Shown here one piece after another: positions 18,058 through 26,964 of a stretch of 64,000 nucleotides of DNA. Made by a program: the position numbers and the translations under genes. Positions within the stretch are counted from its first letter, which is position 1; each line of letters opens with the position of its first letter. This DNA comes from an uncultured Tateyamaria sp. (GTDB taxonomy: Bacteria; Pseudomonadota; Alphaproteobacteria; Rhodobacterales; Rhodobacteraceae). The stretch covers positions 1-64,000 of the forward strand of contig NZ_CANNES010000010.1 in the NCBI RefSeq assembly GCF_947503705.1. Reading direction: 5' to 3'. The notes under the pieces were generated by a model. It saw nothing but the letters and a program-made list of their open reading frames with translations, searched no databases and was not told where the DNA came from.

Positions 18058-19120
18058 TTATAGCGTGATCAGATGGTTGTCCCAACGGATCTGGTGGGAG
18101 GCCGTGACAGCGCCTGTCGATGTGCCGAAAACACGGCCTGTGCCATCGGTGCAGACAAATCCATCGCGCTCCGGCGCCACACCACACACGTCCCTCATGT
18201 GCATCCGGTGGGTCAGCGCCAAGTCGCGCGCATCAATTTCCAGAAAGATACCCCCACGCGGTGAGGTGATGGCGATGCTCCGCCTGTGCGCCGCGACACT
18301 CCCGACATACGCTTGCATGCCCTTGAACGCCTCTGCCTTTGCCAAGGCTGGCCCGCCTTGTCCAAGCCTGTGGGTGCCAAGAAGCGGGGCGTGATCCGAC
18401 AGATCACCCTGCCACTGCATCACAAAGGCGGCCGTTGCGTCCCGCGTGACTGCAAGGTGGTGGATCGAGTTTTTGTGGTGATCATGGCTGAGCGCGATCC
18501 GCTCCATGATCTGGCCGTCGAGTGTGGCATAGGTCAGGTTGGGGCGCATCGTTGGTATATTCAGCTTGGTGCGGCCGGTCTCGGGATGGGTTTCGATGCC
18601 GCCATTGGCGATGGCAAGCACCTCCGCATCGGGCAACAGTTTGATGTCATGCGGCCCGATCCCGCCGGATGCAAAGGCGCCGACACGTTTGTAGCCGTTG
18701 CGCGCATCCCAAACGCCAACGATGCCGTGCCCGGTTTCGATATCGTTCTTGGTGGTGAATAGTTGCGCGCCATCTGCCGAAAACGCGCCGTGTCCGAAAA
18801 AAATGCGATCCTTGTGGTGCAAGGAGCTGGGCGATCTGCGTCCCCGTTCGGCAATCCAGAACGATTGCAAAAGTACCCGGCCGTCGCGCAAAGGCGACAA
18901 CCTCGGCTCGCGTCGGGTGAGCTGCCGCAGCGTGGCCACGGGTTGGCAAAGCCCGTTTGAATGCGATCCGCCCATCTGTACTCAATCCGCACAGGACAAA
19001 AGATCGGTTTGGTGTCATGCCTGCTGACAGAAATGCGGGGTCACCCACATCTGCCCAACCTGAAACAGGGGCCAGTCCGGTCGCCAGCCTGGACGCGATG
19101 AAGGCCCTCCGGCTGGTCAT
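18058..19120 (-). pseudogene. DUF1513 iron-operon protein, frameshifted in a T7 tract
   Basis: Similarity to one protein is split over two frames. The 5' frame (start 19120) has a signal-like N-terminus (TSRRAFIASRLATGLAPVSG) and runs to APQGSHFF; the second frame continues with GHGAFSADGAQLFTTKNDIE and HDIKLLPD down to 18058, the beta-propeller-like part of DUF1513. The switch falls at seven T on the minus strand (18797-18803); six would restore one frame of about 353 residues. The start overlaps the stop of the imelysin gene by one base (TGATG). DUF1513 proteins are periplasmic partners of imelysins in iron uptake. True inactivation, slippage and sequencing error are all possible. Confidence 0.8.
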
Positions 19121-20112
19121 CAGTCGCCATCCAACGCGTTGAACCCAGCCGCGATGCCGAGGCTTGGACCGACACGTTGGGTCAAATGCAGGCGGATGGC
19201 ATTTACGTTTTGCTGAAGCACCTCGATGCGAAGCCGGGTTTGCGGGTCGCTGACCCCGGCAAAGATCGGATCGTTGAGCACCTCAGCCCGTGCGATCGCG
19301 GTGGCAAGGGCGGCGGTGAGTTGAGGATCGCTGCCCGAGATCAGGTTGGCCAAGTGCGCGGTTGCTTGCAGCGACAAGATCACGTGGCGCAGGGAACGCC
19401 CTGATCGCCATGCTTCGGCCCGTGACGGGCGAGGTCGGTCAAACGTGCCCAACGGGCGGCCCAGGCGGGCATGTGCGGTGAACTCCAAGCCCGTCATGAG
19501 GGCCGTGAACAACTGGCGCTCCGCTTCGCTTGTCGTGCGGAAACGGTCATTGCCGGGGCGGGACATTTCGGTGCCGTACCCGCCTTGCCACCCATCAAGG
19601 ATCGCGGCGGCGTTTGTGGCGATGTCACCGGTGATGGCCCGCACAAGAGCGCAGTGTCTGGACCGATTGATTGTGACGCTGAATTGCGGGTCACAGAGCA
19701 TGTAATCCAGCGCATAAATCCCGCGCGCGGCGATGGACACGGTTGAAAACGCGTCGGGTTGCGTGACGGCTGCGTCATTGTTCTGGATCAGGGCAGACAG
19801 TGCCCGGGGCGTGGCGCTGCGTGGATCTGGCCAAAACGCCAACGCGAAGGCGCGGCCGTTCTGCTCGGATGGGCCGAACCGCAGGTGGCTGACACGCACC
19901 CATGCATCAAACGCGTCATGATAAGCGGTAACAAGCTGGGCATTGTCAGGGGCGCAATCGCGTGCCGCTGCCACCCTCAGATAGGCGGCTTCTGCCGCGA
20001 GGCTTTGGTATCTGGGAACAACATGATCCGCGACGATGGCCTTCAGATCTACATCATCGGCCAGTGCGGGCGTTTCCGCCAGGACGCAGAGTGCAAACAG
20101 AAACAGACGCAC
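19120..20112 (-). CDS. Imelysin-family periplasmic protein, second paralogue
   Basis: A 330-residue secreted protein (signal RLFLFALCVLAETPALA) of the imelysin-like fold. The family's GxHxxE-type metal site is replaced by RGIYALDYMLCD, the variant common in the second imelysin of such operons. Conserved segments include YHDAFDAWVRVSHLRFGPSEQ near the N-terminus and LSLQATAHLANLISGSDPQL. It starts with GTG at 20112, overlapping the DUF1111 stop by one base. Probable role: a periplasmic helper in ferrous or ferric iron capture together with the haem-binding DUF1111 protein and DUF1513. Confidence 0.82.
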   Translation of the reverse strand: MRLFLFALCVLAETPALADDVDLKAIVADHVVPRYQSLAAEAAYLRVAAARDCAPDNAQLVTAYHDAFDAWVRVSHLRFGPSEQNGRAFALAFWPDPRSATPRALSALIQNNDAAVTQPDAFSTVSIAARGIYALDYMLCDPQFSVTINRSRHCALVRAITGDIATNAAAILDGWQGGYGTEMSRPGNDRFRTTSEAERQLFTALMTGLEFTAHARLGRPLGTFDRPRPSRAEAWRSGRSLRHVILSLQATAHLANLISGSDPQLTAALATAIARAEVLNDPIFAGVSDPQTRLRIEVLQQNVNAIRLHLTQRVGPSLGIAAGFNALDGD

Positions 20113-21638
20113 TACAGACTTTCCAGAAATTCAATTAAGGCGGCACCATCAGCAGGGGGCATGACGACTACGGCGTCCCGTTGCGCCTGCGCCTCGCCGC
20201 CGTGCCACAGGACCGCCTCCAACAGTGATCGGGCCCGGCCATCGTGCAGGAAATATGCATGCCCCGAAACCTGGCGCGTCAGGCCGATCCCCCATAACGG
20301 TGGTGTCCGCCACTCTGTACCGGATGCCCGCCCTTCGGGCCGATTGTCGGCAAGGCCCGGCCCCATGTCGTGCACCAACATGTCGGTGTAAGGCCAGATC
20401 AGTTGAAAGCTTTGTTCCGGCTGATCAACAAGCCGATGCGTGACAAAAGAGGGCTGGTGGCAACCGGTGCAGCCGGTGTCGTAAAAGACCTGCTTACCGC
20501 GCAAGACCTGGGGATCATCGACAGCACGCCGCGCAGGTACGCCGAGGTTTCGGCTGTAGAACGTCACCAGATCGAGGCCCGCGGCGTCAATTTCGAACCC
20601 GCGTATATCAGTGTTGCCATGCGGTGCCGCGCGGCAATCCCATTGGCGTTGCGTACATTCCCCCCAAGGGTCGGGGAAGAGCGGGCTGGAAATGCCTATA
20701 TCTCCGACAAAGGCGGCGGCAGATTGTTGGCGGATTGTCGGTGTTCCGGCCTTGAGCCCGAAACGGCCCAGCATCGGTTGGTCAAACTCGACAGACCAGA
20801 CGATGTTGGGGCGCCCCGATATCCCGTCACCATTAACGTCATACGGGTCCGCAAGGGCCAGAATATCGGCCGCCGGGATTGCTTCAAGCAACCCCAGGCC
20901 GATCATCTGGGGAGCGACACGCGGGCTTAGCATTGCGTCAGCGTGAAGCGGACCATATCCCAGATCGGTGGCCGTGTAGGTCGGCATGCGCAAGCTTGCT
21001 GCTGCGCCGCCTGACAATGGGACGACCTTCTCGTCGTATTTGACCTCAAGCCTGTATTCAGCCGGATGGCCGGGCAAGCTGAAATCCTGCATCTGATTGC
21101 CGTAGGTTGGTTCAGGTAGTGTAGCGATATACCCCTCAATCTCGTCTGCTAGCGACCTGTGCGGCGCGGGTATCGAAACGCGCAGGAACATGGAAATCGC
21201 GGTGTCGTCTGGTCCCTCCGGCGGATGGCCCCGCCCATCCTTGATGTGGCATCGCTGGCAAGACCGTGCGTTGTAAAGAGGCCCAAGCCCATCCGAGGTC
21301 AGGGTCGATGATGGCGAGGACACCCACAGCTTGCGGAACAAACCGTTGCCGACCTTGAAGGTCAGTTCATCCTCAAAACTGATATTGGCTGACGGTTGGG
21401 AAAACGCGTTCGCGGTACCCGTTGTGCGGACCGTCGCGGCGCCGGCAGCATTGCCCTCAAAAGGCTGCGCTGCATCAAATGTGGTCGGGGCAGCGGTGAC
21501 GGATGCGACACGCGCCGTTTCGACCTGTGTGCGCGGGCTGATGTGCAAATGCCGTTCATCCAGAGGCCCGGCCACCCCCGCGATAGGGATGACTATAGCA
21601 AGCAATACGGTCGAGGTCGGTCGCGAGTTCATTGTCAT
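20112..21638 (-). CDS. Di-haem oxidoreductase-like c-type cytochrome (DUF1111)
   Basis: A 508-residue exported protein with two CxxCH haem c sites: CQRCHIKDG (about residue 135) and CTGCHQPSF (about residue 395), plus TPPLWGIGLTRQVSGHAYFLHDGRA near the C-terminus, a hallmark of DUF1111 'thiol oxidoreductase' proteins related to MauG-type di-haem enzymes. The N-terminus MNSRPTSTVLLAIVIPIAGVAG is a signal peptide. It lies between two imelysins, as in many proteobacterial iron-uptake operons, and probably oxidises or reduces iron or a partner protein in the periplasm. An in-frame ATG at 21632 is an alternative start. Confidence 0.88.
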   Translation of the reverse strand: MTMNSRPTSTVLLAIVIPIAGVAGPLDERHLHISPRTQVETARVASVTAAPTTFDAAQPFEGNAAGAATVRTTGTANAFSQPSANISFEDELTFKVGNGLFRKLWVSSPSSTLTSDGLGPLYNARSCQRCHIKDGRGHPPEGPDDTAISMFLRVSIPAPHRSLADEIEGYIATLPEPTYGNQMQDFSLPGHPAEYRLEVKYDEKVVPLSGGAAASLRMPTYTATDLGYGPLHADAMLSPRVAPQMIGLGLLEAIPAADILALADPYDVNGDGISGRPNIVWSVEFDQPMLGRFGLKAGTPTIRQQSAAAFVGDIGISSPLFPDPWGECTQRQWDCRAAPHGNTDIRGFEIDAAGLDLVTFYSRNLGVPARRAVDDPQVLRGKQVFYDTGCTGCHQPSFVTHRLVDQPEQSFQLIWPYTDMLVHDMGPGLADNRPEGRASGTEWRTPPLWGIGLTRQVSGHAYFLHDGRARSLLEAVLWHGGEAQAQRDAVVVMPPADGAALIEFLESL

Positions 21639-21658
21639 GGCTGCCGGACACGAGGTCT

Positions 21659-22324
21659 TTATTGGAACACGGCGTCCGGGTCGTCGAGGCTGTCGGACCC
21701 TTCCACTGCAATTGACGTGCCCAAGGCCGCAACCACTCGTTCGATGCTCCGGGTTTGGTCGATCAGACCGTTGACGCCCCCCATAATCAGCGCCGCACCT
21801 GCGACATTCGCCTCGATCCCATCCGCCTCTTGTAATGTCTCCTTCAGCAGCGCCGGGGTAATGATGGATGCGTCCACGACCATACCGGACAACGTAAAGC
21901 TGGAATTGGCCACGACATTCAGGATTGCCGCCCCGTTTTCGTCCGTCGCCCCGCCGTAGGAGGCGTCAACATAGTCAATCAACACCTCGTCGAGAGGCCA
22001 CGCGTTCACCTTCCCCTCCCAATCATCAACGATGGCATTGCCAAAGCGAAAGACCTCGCTTTGCTGATAGGGCACACGCGCGGCCAGCCACGCGGCCTTG
22101 GCGCGTTCCAGTGCCTGGGCTGATGGATCGGCCAGCAATGTGTTAACGGCTGTCTGCAAACGCTGGGCGGTGATCAGGCTATCGGCGTAGTTCGCGGTGG
22201 CGATGTCGGCATACGTCGTCAAGACGGCACTCTTGGTTGCGGGGGCTTCCGCCCATGCGGTCGTGCCGAGGCAAAGCGTGAGGGCTTGTGTGGCGCGCCG
22301 GCGCTTGCCTGATTGACGTGCCAC
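21659..22324 (-). pseudogene. Imelysin (IrpA-like) gene with a large internal deletion
   Basis: 221 residues, about half the usual 400-plus. The N-terminal part is well conserved (AWLAARVPYQQSEVFRFGNA, DDWEGKVNAWPLDEVLIDYV, LQEADGIEANVA), but at the point where full-length relatives continue with the GxHxxE metal motif the protein jumps to a typical C-terminus (GLIDQTRSIERVVAALG ... GSDSLDDPDAVFQ). I infer an in-frame loss of roughly 200 codons, which removes the putative metal site. The frame stays open, so a shortened secreted protein may still be made. GTG start with a weak ribosome site, 17 bp after hemP. First imelysin of the iron operon. Confidence 0.7.
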
Positions 22325-22340
22325 GCCGACGTATTTGCGG

Positions 22341-22508
22341 TCACTTCGTCAGGATCAGTTTGCCCGCACGGGTAATGCGCAGGGTGTAAAGCTTATCGTC
22401 CAGCTTTATCCGCGCGAGATCGCCGCCTTGGGTGAGATCGGTGGCGTCGTAGACGGGCAATTCGTCCTTTGGTCGAACGGTTGCCTGCCGTGCTACATTC
22501 ACCATCAT
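22341..22508 (-). CDS. hemP: Hemin uptake protein HemP family
   Basis: A 55-residue protein ending in the HemP signature: YDATDLTQGGDLARIKLDD followed by LYTLRITRAGKLILTK. HemP is a small cytoplasmic protein at the head of iron- and haem-uptake operons; in some bacteria it acts as an activator of haem uptake genes. The start at 22508 has GGCGGA nine bases upstream and overlaps the stop of the small frame before it; the frame is open up to 22622 without a site. It leads the imelysin-DUF1111-imelysin-DUF1513 genes, supporting iron regulation. Confidence 0.88.
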   Translation of the reverse strand: MMVNVARQATVRPKDELPVYDATDLTQGGDLARIKLDDKLYTLRITRAGKLILTK

Positions 22509-22651
22509 GACTGTGTCCGCCGGACATGTTCGAACCTGTCGATCAACCATTCGATGTTCAGGATGTGCGGCAGCCCCAGCGAGATGGAGGCGCATAGGCA
22601 TTCCATCACCTCGCGGTGCCACGGAGCAGTGTCATCTTGAGCTTTTTGCAT
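22505..22651 (-). CDS. Small protein encoded just upstream of hemP
   Basis: A 48-codon frame starting at ATG 22651 (MQKAQDDTAPWHREVMECLC...) and ending in TGA 22505-22507, which overlaps the hemP ATG as ATGA. The sequence holds two cysteines five residues after WHREV, then a hydrophobic stretch and EWLIDRFEHVRR. The overlap with hemP is a typical translational coupling and argues that it is a real gene or a coupling leader. No family recognised; the ribosome site (GGGA four bases upstream) is weak. Confidence 0.5.
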   Translation of the reverse strand: MQKAQDDTAPWHREVMECLCASISLGLPHILNIEWLIDRFEHVRRTQS

Positions 22652-23079
22652 AATCCCACGCCTTTTGGAGTGTTGGATGTCTGGCTTGCCGAAGACTCAC
22701 TTGGCTGGCAGGGGCTTAAAGTTGAGCGAATTACTCAGATTAAGCAAGTGTTAAATTTACTGTTTTTGTAAGGAGAAATAACTTTGTATTTATAGTGGTT
22801 TACAGGCTGACGAACTGTAGAGCGTCATGTGTTGAGCGTTGGCCACCAAAGGCCGTTGCGAGTTTATTGAGGCAAGCCAGTAACCTCTGAACAGGGGGCC
22901 GTCAGCTTTGAAAAGTGCAAAGTGTTCAGGGATCGTTTCAATCCTAATACTCTGGTGGACTTTTCCCTTGGGTAATTCGCCAACACCACCTATCGCTAGG
23001 GCATCGTTAGTTGGGCTTTCTCAAAGCGTCCAACCTTTATGAATACTGTCAACGTCTCTTACTGAACGACGGAGGAACC
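22652..23079. other. Intergenic region between the hemP operon and a LysR gene
   Basis: About 430 bp between divergent genes, clearly AT-richer than the surroundings between 22730 and 22800. It should hold both promoters and, for the iron operon, an Irr- or RirA/IscR-type site, but I could not identify a convincing box by eye. No coding frame with a ribosome site was found. Confidence 0.5.
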
Positions 23080-23982
23080 ATGACCATCCGGAGGTTGCGA
23101 ACCCTGGTCGCGGTCGCTGAAACCCGCACGTTCAGCGCAGCGGCAGAGGTCGTCCACGTGACACACGCGGCCGTCAGTCAGCAGATGCAAGCGCTTGAGG
23201 CTGATCTGGGCGTCACCTTGTTTGACCGCAGCACCAGAACGCCGCAACTGACGCCCGTCGCGCATCAGATTGTCGCCAAGGCCCGTGTTCTTGTGGCCGA
23301 TTATGACAACTTGGTGCCTTCGGTTTTGAACGACAGCGGTTTGCGCGGGACGATCACTTTGGGCGTTTTGCGCACGACCTTGACCGGGCTCACGCCGCAG
23401 GCGATGGCGGTGCTCAGGTCCAAATACCCCGATGTCGGGCTGCACATCCGCCCCGGGTTGACGACCACGCTCCTGGCGGAGATTGAGCGGGGCAACCTGG
23501 ACGCTGCCATCACGTCCAAGCCCTATCAACTCCCCCCCGGTGTCGTGTTTCGCCCCTTGGCGCGAGAGCCGATGCAATTGATTGCCGCCGTGGAAGAACC
23601 CGGCGACGACGCCATCACTTTGTTGAAAACGCGCCCCTTTATCCGCTTTGATCGTACTGCGGTGGTTGGTGCCTTGATTGACAACTGGATCTTGTCGCAA
23701 GGCATTAAGGTCAACGAAACGATGGAGTTGGATAGCCCCGAGGCGATCACCAGCATGGTGCGCGCAAACCTTGGAGTGTCTATCGTGCCGGAAGCGGCTG
23801 TGCCGCCGCCGGATGTCGTTCCGGTAAAACGGCTAAGCATTGGTGTCGACGCTCCTTACCGGACGCTGGGTTTTGTGCATCGTGAGAACCAGCTGAAGCG
23901 CCAAGCACTGGACGAGCTGTTTGGTGTCCTTCTATCTGTCATTCAAGCTGTCTCAGACACACGGGATCGAACCTCAACATGA
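23080..23982 (+). CDS. LysR family transcriptional regulator
   Basis: A 300-residue LysR-type regulator: N-terminal winged helix-turn-helix (RRLRTLVAVAETRTFSAAAE ... HAAVSQQMQALEADLGVTLFDRS) and an inducer-binding domain from about residue 90. The start at 23080 follows GGAGGAAC; the longer frame from 23011 has no site. Its stop overlaps the start of a TauE-type permease gene as ATGA, so the two are co-translated, and the leftward fumarase/SDH-like genes begin further on. It may sense the organic acid handled by those genes; this is inferred from position only. Confidence 0.9.
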   Translation: MTIRRLRTLVAVAETRTFSAAAEVVHVTHAAVSQQMQALEADLGVTLFDRSTRTPQLTPVAHQIVAKARVLVADYDNLVPSVLNDSGLRGTITLGVLRTTLTGLTPQAMAVLRSKYPDVGLHIRPGLTTTLLAEIERGNLDAAITSKPYQLPPGVVFRPLAREPMQLIAAVEEPGDDAITLLKTRPFIRFDRTAVVGALIDNWILSQGIKVNETMELDSPEAITSMVRANLGVSIVPEAAVPPPDVVPVKRLSIGVDAPYRTLGFVHRENQLKRQALDELFGVLLSVIQAVSDTRDRTST

Positions 23983-24722
23983 GCGCTGAATTCATCTTTT
24001 ACCTCGTGCTGGGGGCTGTGGCCGGTGGCTTTATCAATGGGCTGTCAGGGACGGGCACCGCCCTATTTGCGCTTGGATTTTACCTTGTGGTATTGTACCC
24101 GGTTCAGGCGGTGGCCATCGTCGCGCTGATGTCTGTTCTGGCGGGCTTGCAGGGGCTGTGGATTGTGCGGGCCGAAATCTGGGCGCAGCCCGCCCGACTG
24201 CTTCGATTTCTGGTGCCGGGCTTGATCGGAGTGCCGGTGGGCGTGTCGCTGCTGTCGGTGATCGATGCGGGCCTTTTGCGGATCGCGATTGCGAGTTTGC
24301 TGATCATTTATGGCGGCTATTTCAGTTTTCGCGCCGCATTGCCTGCATTTTCACGGCGCACGCCGTGGATCGACAGCGGGATCGGCTTTGTCGGTGGCCT
24401 GTTTGGCGGCGCGGCCTCTGTTTCAGGGGCGATACCCGCGATGTGGTTGTCGATCCGCCCCTGGACCAAGGCAGAGACGCGCGCCGTCCTACAACCCTTT
24501 AACGTTGCGATCCTGAGCACCACCGTCTGCCTGCTATTCGTGCAAGGGGCCTATGACAGGACGGCAATCAACGCCCTGATGATTACGATACCCTGTGGCT
24601 TGGTGGCGGCCCAAGTGGGCATCATGGTGTTTCGGCGGCTCAGCGACATCGGCTTTCGCCGCCTGCTGATCGCCTTGACGCTGTTGATGGGGCTGGGGGT
24701 GATGGCCAGCGAATTGTTCTGA
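23979..24722 (+). CDS. TauE/SafE family permease
   Basis: A 247-residue membrane protein with about seven to eight helices and the duplicated TauE/SafE pattern (GGFINGLSGTGTALFALG in the first half, GFVGGLFGGAASVSGAIPAMW in the second). These proteins move small anions such as sulfite, sulfoacetate or organic acids across the inner membrane. It is coupled to the upstream LysR gene and meets the leftward fumarase operon tail to tail with only 4 bp between stops, which suggests a shared function with either neighbour. Confidence 0.88.
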   Translation: MSAEFIFYLVLGAVAGGFINGLSGTGTALFALGFYLVVLYPVQAVAIVALMSVLAGLQGLWIVRAEIWAQPARLLRFLVPGLIGVPVGVSLLSVIDAGLLRIAIASLLIIYGGYFSFRAALPAFSRRTPWIDSGIGFVGGLFGGAASVSGAIPAMWLSIRPWTKAETRAVLQPFNVAILSTTVCLLFVQGAYDRTAINALMITIPCGLVAAQVGIMVFRRLSDIGFRRLLIALTLLMGLGVMASELF

Positions 24723-24726
24723 TGGC

Positions 24727-25392
24727 TCAGATCACCTCGTCCGTCCGGTCATCACTTTCGCCGTACCGCTTCAGAACTGCCGGTTTCGTGCCCTCATAGA
24801 CCCGCGCGACATTCTCGGCGATCTTGGCGTTTTCGCGCTCAAACAGGCAGTCGCCATTAAGGTCAGAGGCTACGATAAACGGCCCCATTTTGTTGCATTT
24901 GATCACCCACATTGCCTGAGCCAGACCCAACTCTTCGTTCCAATGCACTGCCTCGACGCTTTCAACCCCGCGCCCCAGAAGCGCCCCCGTGCCATACCCC
25001 ACGGTGGACAGGTATACGGCACCGTTGGGAACGAAGTATGCCTTGTAGTCGTTGGAGGTCATGCCGCCCTTGCCGACAATCAGGCGCGCGCCCGTTTTTG
25101 CCATCCATTCGGGCAACCATTTTGCAAAGCGGAACGACGCGGTCGCGGTTACGGCCCCCATGTCGAACGAGCCGTCCGCATTGATCCGCGCAGCGGGCGA
25201 GCAGTGGAAATTTGCGGCCGATTGGCTGGGCAATTCCATGGGGATGTTCGCCTTGTCCTCAAGCGCGCGCATATAGACCCCCTCGCGGGCTGTATACATC
25301 AGCCCGTCAAGGTAGACGACATCGCCGAGGCGGAGATCGGCAATCGCCTCGGGTGTCGGGGTGGTCGAGAGGCGGACTTCGCGCGGGCTCAT
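24727..25392 (-). CDS. Class I fumarase / L(+)-tartrate dehydratase beta subunit
   Basis: A 221-residue C-terminal-domain subunit of Fe-S hydro-lyases: LRLGDVVYLDGLMYTARE, MGAVTATASFRFA, LIVGKGGMTSNDY and VEAVHWNEELGLAQAMW. With the alpha subunit encoded upstream it forms a [4Fe-4S] enzyme adding or removing water on a dicarboxylate. The start at 25392 overlaps the alpha stop as ATGA; the open frame to 25929 is antisense noise within the alpha gene. Two-subunit forms include tartrate dehydratase TtdAB and fumarases; the exact substrate is open. Confidence 0.88.
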   Translation of the reverse strand: MSPREVRLSTTPTPEAIADLRLGDVVYLDGLMYTAREGVYMRALEDKANIPMELPSQSAANFHCSPAARINADGSFDMGAVTATASFRFAKWLPEWMAKTGARLIVGKGGMTSNDYKAYFVPNGAVYLSTVGYGTGALLGRGVESVEAVHWNEELGLAQAMWVIKCNKMGPFIVASDLNGDCLFERENAKIAENVARVYEGTKPAVLKRYGESDDRTDEVI

Positions 25393-26369
25393 TCTGCGGC
25401 CTCTCTTTGTGGTTCCCAATCGATTGTTTCGCGGCGCTGGTAGGGTGTGAACCAATTCGGGTCGGTGCGGTGTTCCACGCGTCCGTCGGCATGAATGCGG
25501 GCCACGGCACGGCGGGACGACAGGCAGAACGCGTGCACCGACATCGGCATGCCGCCGGTGTGGCAATACCCCACCTCGATATTGCAGTCGATCACCATGT
25601 TCTTGCCCACGAACCCCATGGCCCCCATCCCGATGGAGTTGCCAAGTTCTTTGAACTCGTCCTCCATCTCGGCAATGCGCGGGTCGGAATTGCGGCTGCC
25701 CACGATACGCAGGGTCGAGGCGCGCTTGCCCAGCGTCATACAGATGTCCTTGGATCCGCCAAGACCGATGCCAATGATGGCAGGTTGGCAGGCGAGGCCG
25801 CGTTTGCCGAACGCCATGAGGCTGTCGAGGTAGAACCGCTTGATCCCCTGAATGCCGTCGCTGGGGAACAACATGCGGTAGTCCGTGCCAAAAAGCCCCC
25901 CTTTGTGAACCGTGATCAGGTCGATCCATTCACCTTCGGGTTCGAACCCGTATTCGATCTCGGGGGCGCCGATGCCGACGTTGTTGTTGTGATCCGTCCG
26001 CCAGAGTGGATGCACGCGGTTGGGGCGCAGAGGCACGCCATTTGTGGCATTGGCCGTGGCGCGGCGCAGGGCAGCCTCAAGCGCCACCATCCCACCTTCA
26101 ACCTGTGCTTCATTCCCCATCTTGACGAACCAGCGTGGCACACCGGTATCGCCGCACATCGCGCGGCGGTCTTCCTTGGCGGCCTCATAGTTGTCAAGCA
26201 TCGCCTTGAGGACAAAGGAGGACAGGTCCCCATCCTCGGTCTTGGCCGCGTGCTTGAGGCCGTCGAGGTAATCCTGTGGGATTTCAATGGCCGCTTTGTC
26301 CATAAGAACTTCGGCAGTGGACTGGATGACCGAAATGGGGATCACGTCACGCGCCTCCAGATACATCAT
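25389..26369 (-). CDS. Class I fumarase / L(+)-tartrate dehydratase alpha subunit
   Basis: A 326-residue subunit with the iron-sulfur ligands of class I hydro-lyases: MCGDTGVPRWFVK, then GIGLGGSKDICM and VEVGYCHTGG-like IEVGYCHTGGMP, giving the three cysteines of a [4Fe-4S] cluster, and VHPLWRTDHNNNVGIGAPEI. The start (ATG 26369 or 26366) overlaps the preceding hydrolase gene by about 20 bases. In context, beside a complete SDH/FRD-like complex and an amidohydrolase, it may hydrate fumarate, mesaconate, maleate or a related product rather than serve the housekeeping TCA cycle. Confidence 0.88.
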   Translation of the reverse strand: MMYLEARDVIPISVIQSTAEVLMDKAAIEIPQDYLDGLKHAAKTEDGDLSSFVLKAMLDNYEAAKEDRRAMCGDTGVPRWFVKMGNEAQVEGGMVALEAALRRATANATNGVPLRPNRVHPLWRTDHNNNVGIGAPEIEYGFEPEGEWIDLITVHKGGLFGTDYRMLFPSDGIQGIKRFYLDSLMAFGKRGLACQPAIIGIGLGGSKDICMTLGKRASTLRIVGSRNSDPRIAEMEDEFKELGNSIGMGAMGFVGKNMVIDCNIEVGYCHTGGMPMSVHAFCLSSRRAVARIHADGRVEHRTDPNWFTPYQRRETIDWEPQREAAE

Positions 26370-26964
26370 GCATGGCGGCGATCAGTGTATCGCGTGTTTG
26401 CACTGCACCGGTTTGAAGATATTCCATCGCCCGAAGGGAGGCATCATGCGCCGCGATGGATGAACCCGCAACGCAGTCCTCGGCCACCCGGCAATGATAA
26501 TCCCATTGGTGTCCATCGACGAATGTATAGTGCACGCAGACGTCAGTAAGACCTCCACAAAGCAACAGGGTCTTGGCCTTGAGGCCACGCAGCAGGATTT
26601 CCAAGTCTGTGCCAAAGAACGCAGAATACCTGCGCTTGTGCACGATATAGTCGCCCGGGCGGAAGCCCATTTCGTCAAAGGCGATCTCGGTTCGGGGATC
26701 GTTGTCGAGGCAATGCACTTCCTCGTCGCCATCCAGTTCGCGCCCGAAATCCACGCCATCCGCGCGGTGGATTTCCTGAACGAAAACGACGGGTACGCCA
26801 GTATCATGCGCCGCATCTATCAGGGCGCGCGCCGCCAGCATCCGGTCGCGGTATCCGGGCATGTTGGCGATGGCTCTGTCTGTACTGTTGTCGATAAAGG
26901 TCGAGGCCTGAATGTCGATGACGATCAGTGCGGCGCGCCCGACGATGAGATTGTGTTGTGTCAT
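26347..26964 (-). CDS. Isochorismatase-family cysteine hydrolase
   Basis: A 205-residue cytoplasmic hydrolase with the family triad: Asp in ALIVIDIQAS, Lys in VHKRRYSAFFGTDL and Cys in LTDVCVHYTFVDGHQ. It resembles amide hydrolases such as maleamate amidohydrolase or N-carbamoylsarcosine amidase more than isochorismatase. It is coupled by ATGA to the flavoprotein gene upstream and overlaps the fumarase alpha gene downstream, so it belongs to the same transcript. A reaction releasing ammonia from an unsaturated or saturated dicarboxylic monoamide would fit these partners, as inference. Confidence 0.85.
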   Translation of the reverse strand: MTQHNLIVGRAALIVIDIQASTFIDNSTDRAIANMPGYRDRMLAARALIDAAHDTGVPVVFVQEIHRADGVDFGRELDGDEEVHCLDNDPRTEIAFDEMGFRPGDYIVHKRRYSAFFGTDLEILLRGLKAKTLLLCGGLTDVCVHYTFVDGHQWDYHCRVAEDCVAGSSIAAHDASLRAMEYLQTGAVQTRDTLIAAMHDVSGGA

